A DNA stretch of 64,000 nucleotides, taken from the NCBI GenBank assembly GCA_020638955.1, contig JACKHO010000005.1, forward strand, positions 248,001-312,000, in the 5' to 3' direction. A program made the translations under genes and the position numbers. Origin of the DNA: Planctomycetaceae bacterium. Lineage in GTDB: Bacteria; Planctomycetota; Planctomycetia; Planctomycetales; Planctomycetaceae. Below the pieces are notes generated by a model. It saw only the letters and a list, made by a program, of their open reading frames with translations. It was not told the DNA's origin and ran no database searches. How positions within the stretch are numbered: the first letter of the stretch is position 1; every line of letters begins with the position of its first letter. Shown here piece after piece: positions 46,046 to 54,139 of this stretch.

Positions 46046-46090
46046 TCAACTATCTCAACCGTGGCGTAGCCACATTCAACCATCTCAACC
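46046..46090. repeat. 15-bp direct repeats flanking a small palindrome
   Basis: TCAACTATCTCAACC (46046-46060) and TCAACCATCTCAACC (46076-46090) match at 14 of 15 positions. Between them, GTGGC-GTA-GCCAC (46061-46073) is a perfect five-base hairpin. The element lies in the 146-base gap between the SGNH gene and the DUF1501 gene. Confidence 0.55.
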
Positions 46091-46134
46091 CACTGACGTA
46101 ACAGACGCCAGCCACGGACGAGTGGTAAAACTCT

Positions 46135-47466
46135 CTACCCCATGAGTTCGGCGATGGGAGTGGGATCACTCACCAGGTGCGCGGGTCGGCCCTGAGCGGA
46201 GTAGAGTACCGAATCGGGATCGATGCCGAGCTTGGAGTAAATGGTCGACGCGAAATTCTCGGGCGAGAGGACGCGGTCGACTGCGGAGTACCCTTGGGGG
46301 TCGGTCGCACCGACAATGGTTCCTCCGGGAGTGCGCCCGCCAGCCATGAGAACCGACATGGCATTCGACCAGTGGTCGCGTCCGGCATCTTTGTTGATTT
46401 TCGGTGTGCGACCGAATTCTCCGAGCACGACAACTAGAGTCTCGTCGAGCATCCCGCGTTCTTCGAGGTCGCTAATCAAGGTCGCAACTGTATTGTCGAC
46501 CTCCGGGAGACGCTTCTTACAAGTGCTGAACAAGTCGCGATGGTGGTCCCATCCCCCTTCATTCAACGTAATAAACGGAACACCTGCCTCGACCAGTCGG
46601 CGGGCGAGCAAGGCACGCTGACCAAATGAATTCCGGCCATACCGCTCACGGACTTCGTCTTTTTCGGCGTGAATATCGAATGCGAGTTGAGCATCTTCCG
46701 ATGCAATAAGGTTATATCCCTGCTGGTAGTATTCATCGAGTGCGAGTACGGGATCGCCGGCGGCTCGCTCCTCAAATCGAGGAAGTTGATCAACCAGGCT
46801 CCGCAAATCGCGGCGATGGTCAAACCGTTCTCCATCGAGTCCGCTCGGCAGGGCAACGTCGCGGACGCGGAAGCTGGAGCTGTTGGGGTCATTTGGGACG
46901 ACAAACGGAGCAAACTGAGCCCCCAGGAAATTCGGGCCGCCCGAACGTGTCATGGAGGGCATGGAGAAGTATGCGGGCAATCCGTTCTGATGACCTCGGT
47001 GATGCGCCGTCACCGATCCGTAACTCGGATGGAAACTGACAAACGCGCCACAGCCGACCGGAATCCGCGGCGGTGCTCCGGTCATCATGTAATGGTTACC
47101 GGCTCCGTGGTTTCCTTGCTCGTGACGAATGGAACGTATGATGGCCAGCTTGTCGGCCATTTTGGCCAATTGCCGCATGTGCTCCGAAAATTGTGCGCCG
47201 GGAACGGCTGTGTCGATGGGAAAGAACTCCCCCCGGATTTCCGTCGGCGCGGCTGGCTTGGGGTCGAACGTTTCGTAGTGCGTGGGACCACCGTCGAGCC
47301 AAATGAGAATGCAACTCTTGGCGACAACTCGTCCCCCGGCAACGGGAGACGCGGCTTCCGATCGCAAACGGAGGAGGTCGGCAAATCCGGCACCGAGAGC
47401 CGTGCCGAGTCCCAGTTGCAGGCAACGGCGACGGGTTACGCCCTGGCAGTTCTTTAGTACGTTCAT
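46135..47466 (-). CDS. DUF1501 protein, third copy, paired with DUF1549/DUF1553 gene
   Basis: 443 residues. The N-terminus (MNVLKNCQGVTRRRCLQLGL) contains a twin-arginine-like RRR before a hydrophobic GTALGAGFADLL segment. The DUF1501 core is intact: KSCILIWLDGGPTHYETFDPKP, FSEHMRQLAKMADKLAIIRS, NHGAGNHYMMTGAPPR, LARRLVEAGVPFITLNEGGW with DHHRDLF, and VVVLGEFGRTPKINKDAGRDH. It is shorter than the other two copies and more distant from them. It is preceded 35 bases upstream by the DUF1549/DUF1553 gene, the classical planctomycete pair. I infer these are co-expressed and act on a shared extracellular polysaccharide or sulfated substrate. Confidence 0.93.
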   Translation of the reverse strand: MNVLKNCQGVTRRRCLQLGLGTALGAGFADLLRLRSEAASPVAGGRVVAKSCILIWLDGGPTHYETFDPKPAAPTEIRGEFFPIDTAVPGAQFSEHMRQLAKMADKLAIIRSIRHEQGNHGAGNHYMMTGAPPRIPVGCGAFVSFHPSYGSVTAHHRGHQNGLPAYFSMPSMTRSGGPNFLGAQFAPFVVPNDPNSSSFRVRDVALPSGLDGERFDHRRDLRSLVDQLPRFEERAAGDPVLALDEYYQQGYNLIASEDAQLAFDIHAEKDEVRERYGRNSFGQRALLARRLVEAGVPFITLNEGGWDHHRDLFSTCKKRLPEVDNTVATLISDLEERGMLDETLVVVLGEFGRTPKINKDAGRDHWSNAMSVLMAGGRTPGGTIVGATDPQGYSAVDRVLSPENFASTIYSKLGIDPDSVLYSAQGRPAHLVSDPTPIAELMG

Positions 47467-47501
47467 CAGCAGTTCCCCAACACTCTGTGGGCGAGTATCA
47501 C

Positions 47502-49700
47502 TCAGTCTTTGAAAACAAACTCAGGAGTATTCATGAGTGCCCACATAAAATCTTCGGTGAGCCGACGACGGTCGGCACCTTCATTTTCAAACAATTTGAT
47601 GGCAGTCTGCAATTCCTCGGGCGACGGGCGTCGCGAGTAGATTGACAGGTACATTTCTTCCACCAGTTCTGCCGGAGGACGCTCGCTGGCAGCAAGTTCT
47701 TTGGCCTGCCCCTTGTCGGAGGTGACCTTCTGGAACAGTTGTTCCGAATTCATCAAATGTAACGTCTGGACAACTGTTGGCTCCTCCATTCGTTCGCAGG
47801 GGGGATCCTGGTTGGGATCGGGGCGGCCATAGGCGTCGAGAAACAACGAACTAATGCGGTGCGTCCAAAGTTCACGTGCTTCCGATTCGGGCGGCATGGC
47901 GGAAAATGACTCCGGCACTCCCGTAATTCTCGCGATGGAGTCGAGCAACACTTCCGCTCTGAGTCGCTGCCGATAGCGGCGCGAGTAGGACCGGGTGTCG
48001 ACAACATTCCGCTCATTCGGCACGGAACTGAGAGCATAAGCATCTGACAGAACGATACGGCGGATCAGTTTTTTGATGTCGTAGCCCTGCTCGCTGAATT
48101 CCTGGCCCAGTGCGGTCAGCAAGGGAGCATTAACGGCCGGATTGGTGGCACGCAGATCATCGACCGGTTCCACCAGGCCACGCCCCATGAGGTCGGCCCA
48201 AATTCGATTGGCCATAGTCTGCGCGAAGAACGGATTCTCTTTCGATGTCATCCACTCGGCCAGGGGGACTCGCAAGTCTTCATTCGGCTCGGCGGTTCGT
48301 GCCTCACCAAACAGAGGCTTCGGTTCGAGTACTTCATCAGTCAGAGGGTGTCGCACTTCTCCCTTGTCGCTAGCGAAGACGAACTCTTCCGATCCCGAAA
48401 TCGGGGGCGACAGACCCGTTCCTTTGCGGCCAACTTTCGCGAAGTACGCCGCGAACTGGTAGAAGTCTTCCTGACCGAACACTTCATTGGGATGATGGTG
48501 GCACTTGGCACACTCCAGACGAATGCCGAGAAACAGCTGGCTGACAATGGTCGTCAGTTCGTCAGGCGAACGCCGGTCGCGATACAACGTGACATTCCCG
48601 TCACGGAACGTGCTTCCCTGTGCCGTAATCAACTCATAGACGAATTGATCGTACGGTTTGTTCTTGCGGAACGACTCTCGAATCCAGAGGTCGTAGTTGA
48701 GCGTTGTTTTGATGCCGACGCGGTAGGGATTCGGCCTCAGCAGGTCCGCCCACTTATTCGCCCAATGCTCTGCGTATTCAGGGCTGTTCAGCAAATGGTC
48801 GACCAGATACTCACGTTTGCTCGGTGAGGTGTCATCCAGATAGGCCCGCGCTTCCGCAGACGTCGGCATACGGCCGATGATGTCGATGTAAGCACGGCGG
48901 AGAAACTTGTGTTCAGGAGCGGGCTCCGACGCCTTGAGTTCGAGTCGCTCCAATCCGTTCCAGACAAGTTCATCGATGAAATTACTACGGGGCAGCTGCT
49001 GGTAGTATGCGTCGTCGACTTCTCCCGGCAACGGTACGGCTGCCTCAAAGATGGCAAACTTCCCCTGATACCTCGCAACAACTGCCGCCTCACCAATGAC
49101 GCCGCCCGGTTTAACAGTTCCCGACTCATCAACTCCAACCACGGCTGATTCACTCGATTGAAACGCGGCCAGTGACGTGACGTCTCGTGTTGAACCATCT
49201 GCGTAGTGGGCAGTGACTTTCAGTTCTTGTGTTGTTTCATCAAGAAACCGGTACGCTTTTGGATTCACTTCGATGCGTTCGAGCCCCGGTGTTCCGGGAA
49301 CGGCACGTGCGGCGCCCTGGAGAATCCATTCCTTCAATAGGGCGACTTCGGCTCCGCCTGGCTCCAGACGAACCCCACCACCGTGCGGCAGTTCTCCCGT
49401 CGCTTTCTTAAGGAGCAGGCTCTGCTCGGGACGCGTGAGTACTACGCGCCGCGAGAGTGCTTCATGGGTGAGGGCTGCGTAGTCGAAATCGGAATCGAAG
49501 CCACGCAGCGAAAGCTGGAATCCATTCTGTCCCCGCTGCTTTCCATGACAAGGCCCGGAATTGCAACCAAACCGTGTCAGCACGGGCTGGACATCGCGTT
49601 CGAAATCAATGGGGTCACCGCCTGAACTGCGTTGGCAGTTCAAAACGAAAATCAGGGCAGCAAGCAGCAAAGCGCGCTGCAAGAAACTTGTTGCTGTCAT
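47502..49700 (-). CDS. DUF1549/DUF1553 protein with cytochrome-like Cys-rich N-terminus and BIG2-like domain
   Basis: 732 residues from the ATG at 49700, which gives the most normal signal peptide (FLQRALLLAALIFVLNC). The frame also offers ATGs at 49721 and 49748. The N-terminal block has RFGCNSGPCHGKQRGQNGF, a C-x4-C-H motif, typical of this family and unlike a canonical CxxCH. A beta domain near residues 160-240 (VTAHYADGSTRDVTSLAAF) resembles a BIG2 Ig-like module. DUF1549 follows (FLRRAYIDIIGRMPTSAEA, YAEHWANKWADLLR), with the CAKCHHHP motif near 420. The C-terminal DUF1553 ends with LHLMNSEQLFQKV and WALMNTPEFVFKD. Periplasmic partner of the DUF1501 gene downstream. Confidence 0.93.
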   Translation of the reverse strand: MTATSFLQRALLLAALIFVLNCQRSSGGDPIDFERDVQPVLTRFGCNSGPCHGKQRGQNGFQLSLRGFDSDFDYAALTHEALSRRVVLTRPEQSLLLKKATGELPHGGGVRLEPGGAEVALLKEWILQGAARAVPGTPGLERIEVNPKAYRFLDETTQELKVTAHYADGSTRDVTSLAAFQSSESAVVGVDESGTVKPGGVIGEAAVVARYQGKFAIFEAAVPLPGEVDDAYYQQLPRSNFIDELVWNGLERLELKASEPAPEHKFLRRAYIDIIGRMPTSAEARAYLDDTSPSKREYLVDHLLNSPEYAEHWANKWADLLRPNPYRVGIKTTLNYDLWIRESFRKNKPYDQFVYELITAQGSTFRDGNVTLYRDRRSPDELTTIVSQLFLGIRLECAKCHHHPNEVFGQEDFYQFAAYFAKVGRKGTGLSPPISGSEEFVFASDKGEVRHPLTDEVLEPKPLFGEARTAEPNEDLRVPLAEWMTSKENPFFAQTMANRIWADLMGRGLVEPVDDLRATNPAVNAPLLTALGQEFSEQGYDIKKLIRRIVLSDAYALSSVPNERNVVDTRSYSRRYRQRLRAEVLLDSIARITGVPESFSAMPPESEARELWTHRISSLFLDAYGRPDPNQDPPCERMEEPTVVQTLHLMNSEQLFQKVTSDKGQAKELAASERPPAELVEEMYLSIYSRRPSPEELQTAIKLFENEGADRRRLTEDFMWALMNTPEFVFKD

Positions 49701-49966
49701 GAATAGTGGGCGGGAATACATGGTGGGCACAGCAAGAGGGACACGCATCAATGATAGTTTCTGGGTGAGGCCGCCGTCACCCCCAGACGTCCTGTCAGCG
49801 TCGCGTGGGCTGACATTTATCGGAGTTGTTCCAATTCTTCGGTCTCCGAACAACTTCCGCGATGGATTTCCGCATCACGCCGCCTGCTGCATGTGCTACT
49901 TTGACGTTACGAGACATTTTCAACGAACGATCGCGTGGCCGCAAAGTTATTGTGAGGATTGCCCTG

Positions 49967-51289
49967 ATGAAAGTCGTCATGCTGGGAACGGGATACGTCG
50001 GACTGGTAACCGGCACTTGCTTTGCCGACAGTGGCAACGACGTCACGTGCGTCGACATTAATCAGGTGAAGGTCGACAAGCTCAACGCGGGCCAAATCCC
50101 CATTTATGAGCCCGGCCTGGAAGAAATGGTCCGCCGGAATGTGGACGCCAAGCGTCTGCATTTCACGACCGATCCCGCCACCTGTGTGCCCGACGCCGAC
50201 TGCGTGTTCATTGCCGTCGGCACACCGCAATCAGACGACGGAGCTGCTGATTTGACATACGTCTTCAGCGCCGCGCGGGGAGTTGCGCCGCTGCTGCGCG
50301 AAGATGCCATTGTTGTCACGAAGAGTACCGTTCCCGTGGGAACGAATCGCCGTGTGTTTGAAATTCTCAAAGAGGAAACCGGGCGTGATGTACACGTTGC
50401 GAGTAATCCCGAGTTTCTGAAAGAAGGCTGCGCGATTGATGACTTTGTGAAGCCGGACCGTGTTGTTGTAGGGGTGATGACACCAGAAATAAGCAAGCGA
50501 CTTCACGAACTGTACCGCCCGTTCTTGCGAACCGAGCATCCGTTTCTCGTCATGGGCCTGGAGAGCGCCGAAATGACGAAATACGTGGCAAACTGCATGT
50601 TGGCCACGAAAATCAGCTTCATTAACGAAATGGCCAACCTTTGCGAACGCGTCGGGGCGGACATCAACGAAGTGCGGAAGGGAATTGGGCACGACCAGAG
50701 AATTGGCTTCTCCTTTCTGTTCCCCGGAGTCGGTTACGGCGGTTCCTGTTTTCCCAAAGATGTGCGGGCCATGATTGCAGTCGGAGCGCAGCGAGGATTC
50801 CACACACAAATCTTGCAGTCTGTTGATGACGTCAACGTTCGCCAGAAAGAAGTCCTCTTTTCCAAGATTCAGAAATACTTTGACGGCAATCTCAGCGGCA
50901 AACGAATTGCCGTGTGGGGACTCGCTTTCAAGCCGCGGACGGACGACATCCGAGAGGCACCCTCGGTTGAACTCATTACGCGTCTGCTCGACGCAGGTGC
51001 CGAAGTCGGAGTTCACGATCCCGTTGCCATCGAAAACGTGAAACAAGTGTTCGGAAATCGAATTACATATTGCCCGCACCATTACGAAGCACTCGACAAT
51101 GCCGATGCACTCGCCATTGTCACCGAGTGGAATGAGTATCGCACTCCCGACTTCAGTTATGTGCTCCACAGAATGGCTGGCTCAGCGATTTTCGATGGTC
51201 GTAACCTGTTCGATCCTGCCCGCATGCAGGAACTTGGCTTCTTCTACACCGGGATTGGGCAAGGTTCATCAGTTCACGAAATGGGCTGA
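49967..51289 (+). CDS. ugd: UDP-glucose 6-dehydrogenase
   Basis: 440 residues from the ATG at 49967, with a GAGG eight bases upstream. The frame continues 47 codons back to 49826 without similarity. The enzyme oxidises UDP-glucose to UDP-glucuronate with two NAD+. Motifs: the Rossmann segment KVVMLGTGYVGLVTGTCFAD, EPGLEEMV, VFIAVGTPQSDDG, KSTVPVGTNR, NPEFLKEGCAIDDF, and the catalytic-cysteine segment GYGGSCFPKD near residue 258. The C-terminal FKPRTDDIREAPS completes the NAD- and UDP-binding halves. Supplies precursor for uronic-acid exopolysaccharide. It is not in an obvious exopolysaccharide cluster here. Confidence 0.97.
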   Translation: MKVVMLGTGYVGLVTGTCFADSGNDVTCVDINQVKVDKLNAGQIPIYEPGLEEMVRRNVDAKRLHFTTDPATCVPDADCVFIAVGTPQSDDGAADLTYVFSAARGVAPLLREDAIVVTKSTVPVGTNRRVFEILKEETGRDVHVASNPEFLKEGCAIDDFVKPDRVVVGVMTPEISKRLHELYRPFLRTEHPFLVMGLESAEMTKYVANCMLATKISFINEMANLCERVGADINEVRKGIGHDQRIGFSFLFPGVGYGGSCFPKDVRAMIAVGAQRGFHTQILQSVDDVNVRQKEVLFSKIQKYFDGNLSGKRIAVWGLAFKPRTDDIREAPSVELITRLLDAGAEVGVHDPVAIENVKQVFGNRITYCPHHYEALDNADALAIVTEWNEYRTPDFSYVLHRMAGSAIFDGRNLFDPARMQELGFFYTGIGQGSSVHEMG

Positions 51290-51528
51290 GAATCTGCCGA
51301 GGAACCAGATTTTCTTCGAAATTCAGGTTTTTTCTCCATCACGATCACATTCCGTGACCTAGCGTTGAAACGTTGTATTCCGTGAGTTCCAAATTCCACC
51401 CCAAAGTTGGAACGGGAACTCCGGTGCACGACAAAGGCAAAGCTTCTGTGAGGAAGCGACGCAAAGCCATGGGACTCCGCGAATGCACGCTGAGTCTGCC
51501 AGGTTACCGAATGCATTATGAGGATATC

Positions 51529-52278
51529 ATGCAACGCCCAATCTACGTACTTTTCGCCGGTCTGCTCCTGTCGAGCACAAGCTTTGGCTTCGACGCACTC
51601 CAGGACGCTCTCAACAACGCGCCCGCCATTATTCGCGTGGAAGAGGACTGGGAAATCATGATTGCCGAGCCTCTGCCGGAGGCAAATCTTCCGCAGATTG
51701 TCACGGTGTTTGGCCCCACCGATGCCAGCTTCGGCACGCACACCATGTTTGAAATCAACCATGGAACGCTCCCCCAGTTCACAGAAGGTGGCATGCAACT
51801 CCAGGTCTGGTGGGGTGATTTTCTGGTCGGCTACCGGCAACAGTTCGCTCCCACAGAACTCTCGTTCAATAGCGAAATCATCAGATACACGACTGTGACG
51901 CGGCTGCACGACGACCACTTGCATATGGAAGTCATTAGAGGGCAATCGCACACCTTCGGCCCCTTCGGTAACAGTTCAGGAAGCGATGACGGCGGCTTCC
52001 TGTCGCAACGCCTGAACACGTTTCGAACAGACCTCAACCCGTATGACCCCTACAACTCCATTCGGCACTCACGCGTGACCTATGGTGCGAACCGTGTCAA
52101 TCGCTTTGTTCGCAAAGCCATTCGGTTCTATTCGGAAGACGGGTTGTACGTCGAAGACAAAACGCGGCGATACGTCCACCGACTGAGTGCTGACATTGAG
52201 TACGAAGCAAACGGTACGGGCGGATACGGAACAACGACAACAGACACCTCAGGAACTTCTGGCACAAGTTCGCCTTAA
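51529..52278 (+). CDS. Secreted protein of unknown function, Gly/Thr/Ser tail
   Basis: 249 residues from the ATG at 51529, which has GAGG at Shine-Dalgarno distance. A longer frame reaches 51373 but does not look like protein. The signal peptide is PIYVLFAGLLLSSTSFGF. The mature part is beta-rich (RVEEDWEIMIAEPLPEANLPQIVTVFGP, MQLQVWWGDFLVGYRQQF). It ends in a 20-residue GTGGYGTTTTDTSGTSGT tail typical of a flexible linker or a substrate for glycosylation. It precedes the TadG- and TadE-like genes by about 60 bases and may be the first gene of their operon. No family recognised; an extracellular fibre or surface component is possible. Confidence 0.7.
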   Translation: MQRPIYVLFAGLLLSSTSFGFDALQDALNNAPAIIRVEEDWEIMIAEPLPEANLPQIVTVFGPTDASFGTHTMFEINHGTLPQFTEGGMQLQVWWGDFLVGYRQQFAPTELSFNSEIIRYTTVTRLHDDHLHMEVIRGQSHTFGPFGNSSGSDDGGFLSQRLNTFRTDLNPYDPYNSIRHSRVTYGANRVNRFVRKAIRFYSEDGLYVEDKTRRYVHRLSADIEYEANGTGGYGTTTTDTSGTSGTSSP

Positions 52279-52338
52279 GCAACCGGCTTTCGTCTCATAC
52301 GGTCTGTTCCCACAATCAACATCTGAGGCATGGTCATC

Positions 52339-53517
52339 ATGCGTACCTTAAACCGAAAATCCGCCCAAACTCATCCCCAGTCGGAACGCAAAGGAAGTGG
52401 CCTCGTCATGGGGGCGGCTTGCCTGATTATGCTGTTCGGGTTCACTGCATTCGCAATTGATATTGGGTACATCACCCTGACGAAAGCTGAACTTCAAAAG
52501 ACGGCCGACGCCGCGGCAATGGCCGCCACCATTGAAATGTATGAAGGCTGGGGGACCGGCGCCAGTTTAACAACGGCTGAAACGGACGCCGCGGCCCGCC
52601 AGGCAGCAGTCGACATCGCTGCATTGAATCGTGCTGGTGGTCAGGTTTCATGTTTCGTCGACCCTGCCCGCGACGTGCGTCTGGGTAATGCCCAGTGGGA
52701 TTCCGTCGCGCAGGAATGGGTCTACAACTGGGGAGTTGCACCTTACAACATTGTGGAAGTCACGGTCCGACGCGACCAGGCTGGCAGTACCATGGGTGAC
52801 GGCCCACTCGCTTTGTTCTTCGCTCCGTTGTTGGGACGTGACAACTCGAACCTCTCGGCAGTTGCCGTTGCCGGGATTAAACCTGGCGTGGGTGTACGAA
52901 AAATTCCGGGGCTAAATGTCGGTGTGCTTCCAATTGCGCTCGACGTCTACACCTGGGACGCCGTCATGGCGGCGTCTTCTTATGACGACAACTTCACTTA
53001 CAACGATGAAACCCGGACGGTTACTGTGGGTAGTGACGACATTCGGGAAATCAACATTTATCCGGAGGGATCACAAAACCTTCCACCCGGAAACCGCGGC
53101 ACTGTCGACTTCGGTCTGAACAACAACAGTACCGCCGATATTAGCCGCCAAATTCGCGAAGGTCTCAACGACGCCGACCTCGAAGCCCTGGGGGGTGAGT
53201 TGCGGTTCGACATGCTGCCCATGGAAATTAACGGGGACACGGGAATTAGTGCCGGTATCAAGGACGACCTGGAGTACATCAAGGGACAACCCCGGTTGCT
53301 TCCGCTCTTTGACACGGTGTCTGGCCCCGGAAATAACGCCTATTACAACATCGTTCGCTTTGTGCCCGTGAGAATTGTCTACGTGAAGCTCACCGGAAAA
53401 CCGGCGGGAAAGAAAGTAATCGTACAACCCTGCCCATATACAGATCCGACAGTGATTTCCGGTGAAACAATCATTAACGAAGACTCCATACTCGCCCCAC
53501 TGGGACTTTTGCAATAA
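52339..53517 (+). CDS. TadG-like protein (pilus-assembly family, membrane)
   Basis: 392 residues from the ATG at 52339; a start at 52330 places the Shine-Dalgarno GAGG too close. One N-terminal TM segment (LVMGAACLIMLFGFTAFAIDIGYITL) leads into the conserved helix TKAELQKTADAAAMAATIEMYEGWG, which is the TadE/TadG signature. About 340 residues follow in the periplasm, with a beta-rich region (YNIVEVTVRRDQAG) and MFFAPLLGRDN-like segments. The protein is short for TadG and has no VWA domain, so it belongs to the TadE/G-like group common in planctomycetes. No tadA, tadB, tadC or prepilin peptidase gene is nearby. Confidence 0.85.
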   Translation: MRTLNRKSAQTHPQSERKGSGLVMGAACLIMLFGFTAFAIDIGYITLTKAELQKTADAAAMAATIEMYEGWGTGASLTTAETDAAARQAAVDIAALNRAGGQVSCFVDPARDVRLGNAQWDSVAQEWVYNWGVAPYNIVEVTVRRDQAGSTMGDGPLALFFAPLLGRDNSNLSAVAVAGIKPGVGVRKIPGLNVGVLPIALDVYTWDAVMAASSYDDNFTYNDETRTVTVGSDDIREINIYPEGSQNLPPGNRGTVDFGLNNNSTADISRQIREGLNDADLEALGGELRFDMLPMEINGDTGISAGIKDDLEYIKGQPRLLPLFDTVSGPGNNAYYNIVRFVPVRIVYVKLTGKPAGKKVIVQPCPYTDPTVISGETIINEDSILAPLGLLQ

Positions 53518-53581
53518 GCATCCTGGTCGGGTTGTCATTTAACCATAGTTCGTTCATCCCCTCTGAATCGGACACAGAATC

Positions 53582-54040
53582 ATGAGAATACTTCGTCCAC
53601 GTAGAACTGCAGGTCATCAGACCGAACGCCGCACTGGTGCGGCCATGGTCGAAACTGCGCTCGTCTTGCCCATCATGATGATGGTCATTCTCGGTATCGT
53701 CGAGTTTGGCCGCGCTTTCATGGTGTGCCAACTGCTGACCAATGCCTCCCGGGAAGGTGGCCGAGCCGCGGTCATTCCGGGAAGCACAAGTCCGCAGGTA
53801 ACTGCCGATGTGCAGACACTTGTTGCCAATACGGTGGGAGTTGATACGACGGAAGTGACTGTCGGAATTACAGTGACGCCCTACGCTGGCGGCAATCCGC
53901 ACAGCGACTTGTCGTTGGCCCAGAAGCGTGACCTGTGTGATATCCGTGTCGTCGTTGCTTACGACGCTGTGAGTTTTGTACCCACCAGGTGGTTGACCGG
54001 CGTTAATTTGACGGGACAAACTGCCATGCGGCACGAATGA
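53582..54040 (+). CDS. TadE-like protein
   Basis: 152 residues. After a basic leader (RRTAGHQTERRTGAAMVE) comes one TM helix, TALVLPIMMMVILGIVEFGRAF, preceded by the Gly-Ala-x-x-Val-Glu pattern and followed by FMVCQLLTNASREGGRAAV, the TadE signature. The periplasmic part contains VTVGITVTPYAGGNP and ends in a short His/Glu tail. It stands 64 bases after the TadG-like gene on the same strand, and both are followed by a strong terminator. Together they are likely minor-pseudopilin-like components. Confidence 0.9.
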   Translation: MRILRPRRTAGHQTERRTGAAMVETALVLPIMMMVILGIVEFGRAFMVCQLLTNASREGGRAAVIPGSTSPQVTADVQTLVANTVGVDTTEVTVGITVTPYAGGNPHSDLSLAQKRDLCDIRVVVAYDAVSFVPTRWLTGVNLTGQTAMRHE

Positions 54041-54070
54041 CGAGCGAACGGTTCATCCAATGAAAAAAGA

Positions 54071-54105
54071 AAAGGCACGCCAAACCCAACGTTTGGCGTG
54101 CCTTT
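54071..54105. terminator. Strong bidirectional hairpin terminator
   Basis: 14-bp perfect stem AAAGGCACGCCAAA (54071-54084) with TTTGGCGTGCCTTT (54092-54105) and a 7-base loop, flanked by an A-run on the left and a short T-run on the right. It lies between the convergent TadE-like and oxidoreductase genes and can serve both. Confidence 0.9.
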
Positions 54106-54139
54106 CTCATTTCATCGGCAATTGGATGCCGCTTAAAAC

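Noticed and set aside
50231..51169. 312-codon frame antisense to ugd
   Set aside because: Shadow of a conserved gene; composition unlike the other proteins in the window.
54071..54105. The 14-bp inverted repeat as part of a CRISPR or IS end
   Set aside because: It occurs once, between convergent stops, with A and T runs on its sides, which fits a bidirectional terminator.
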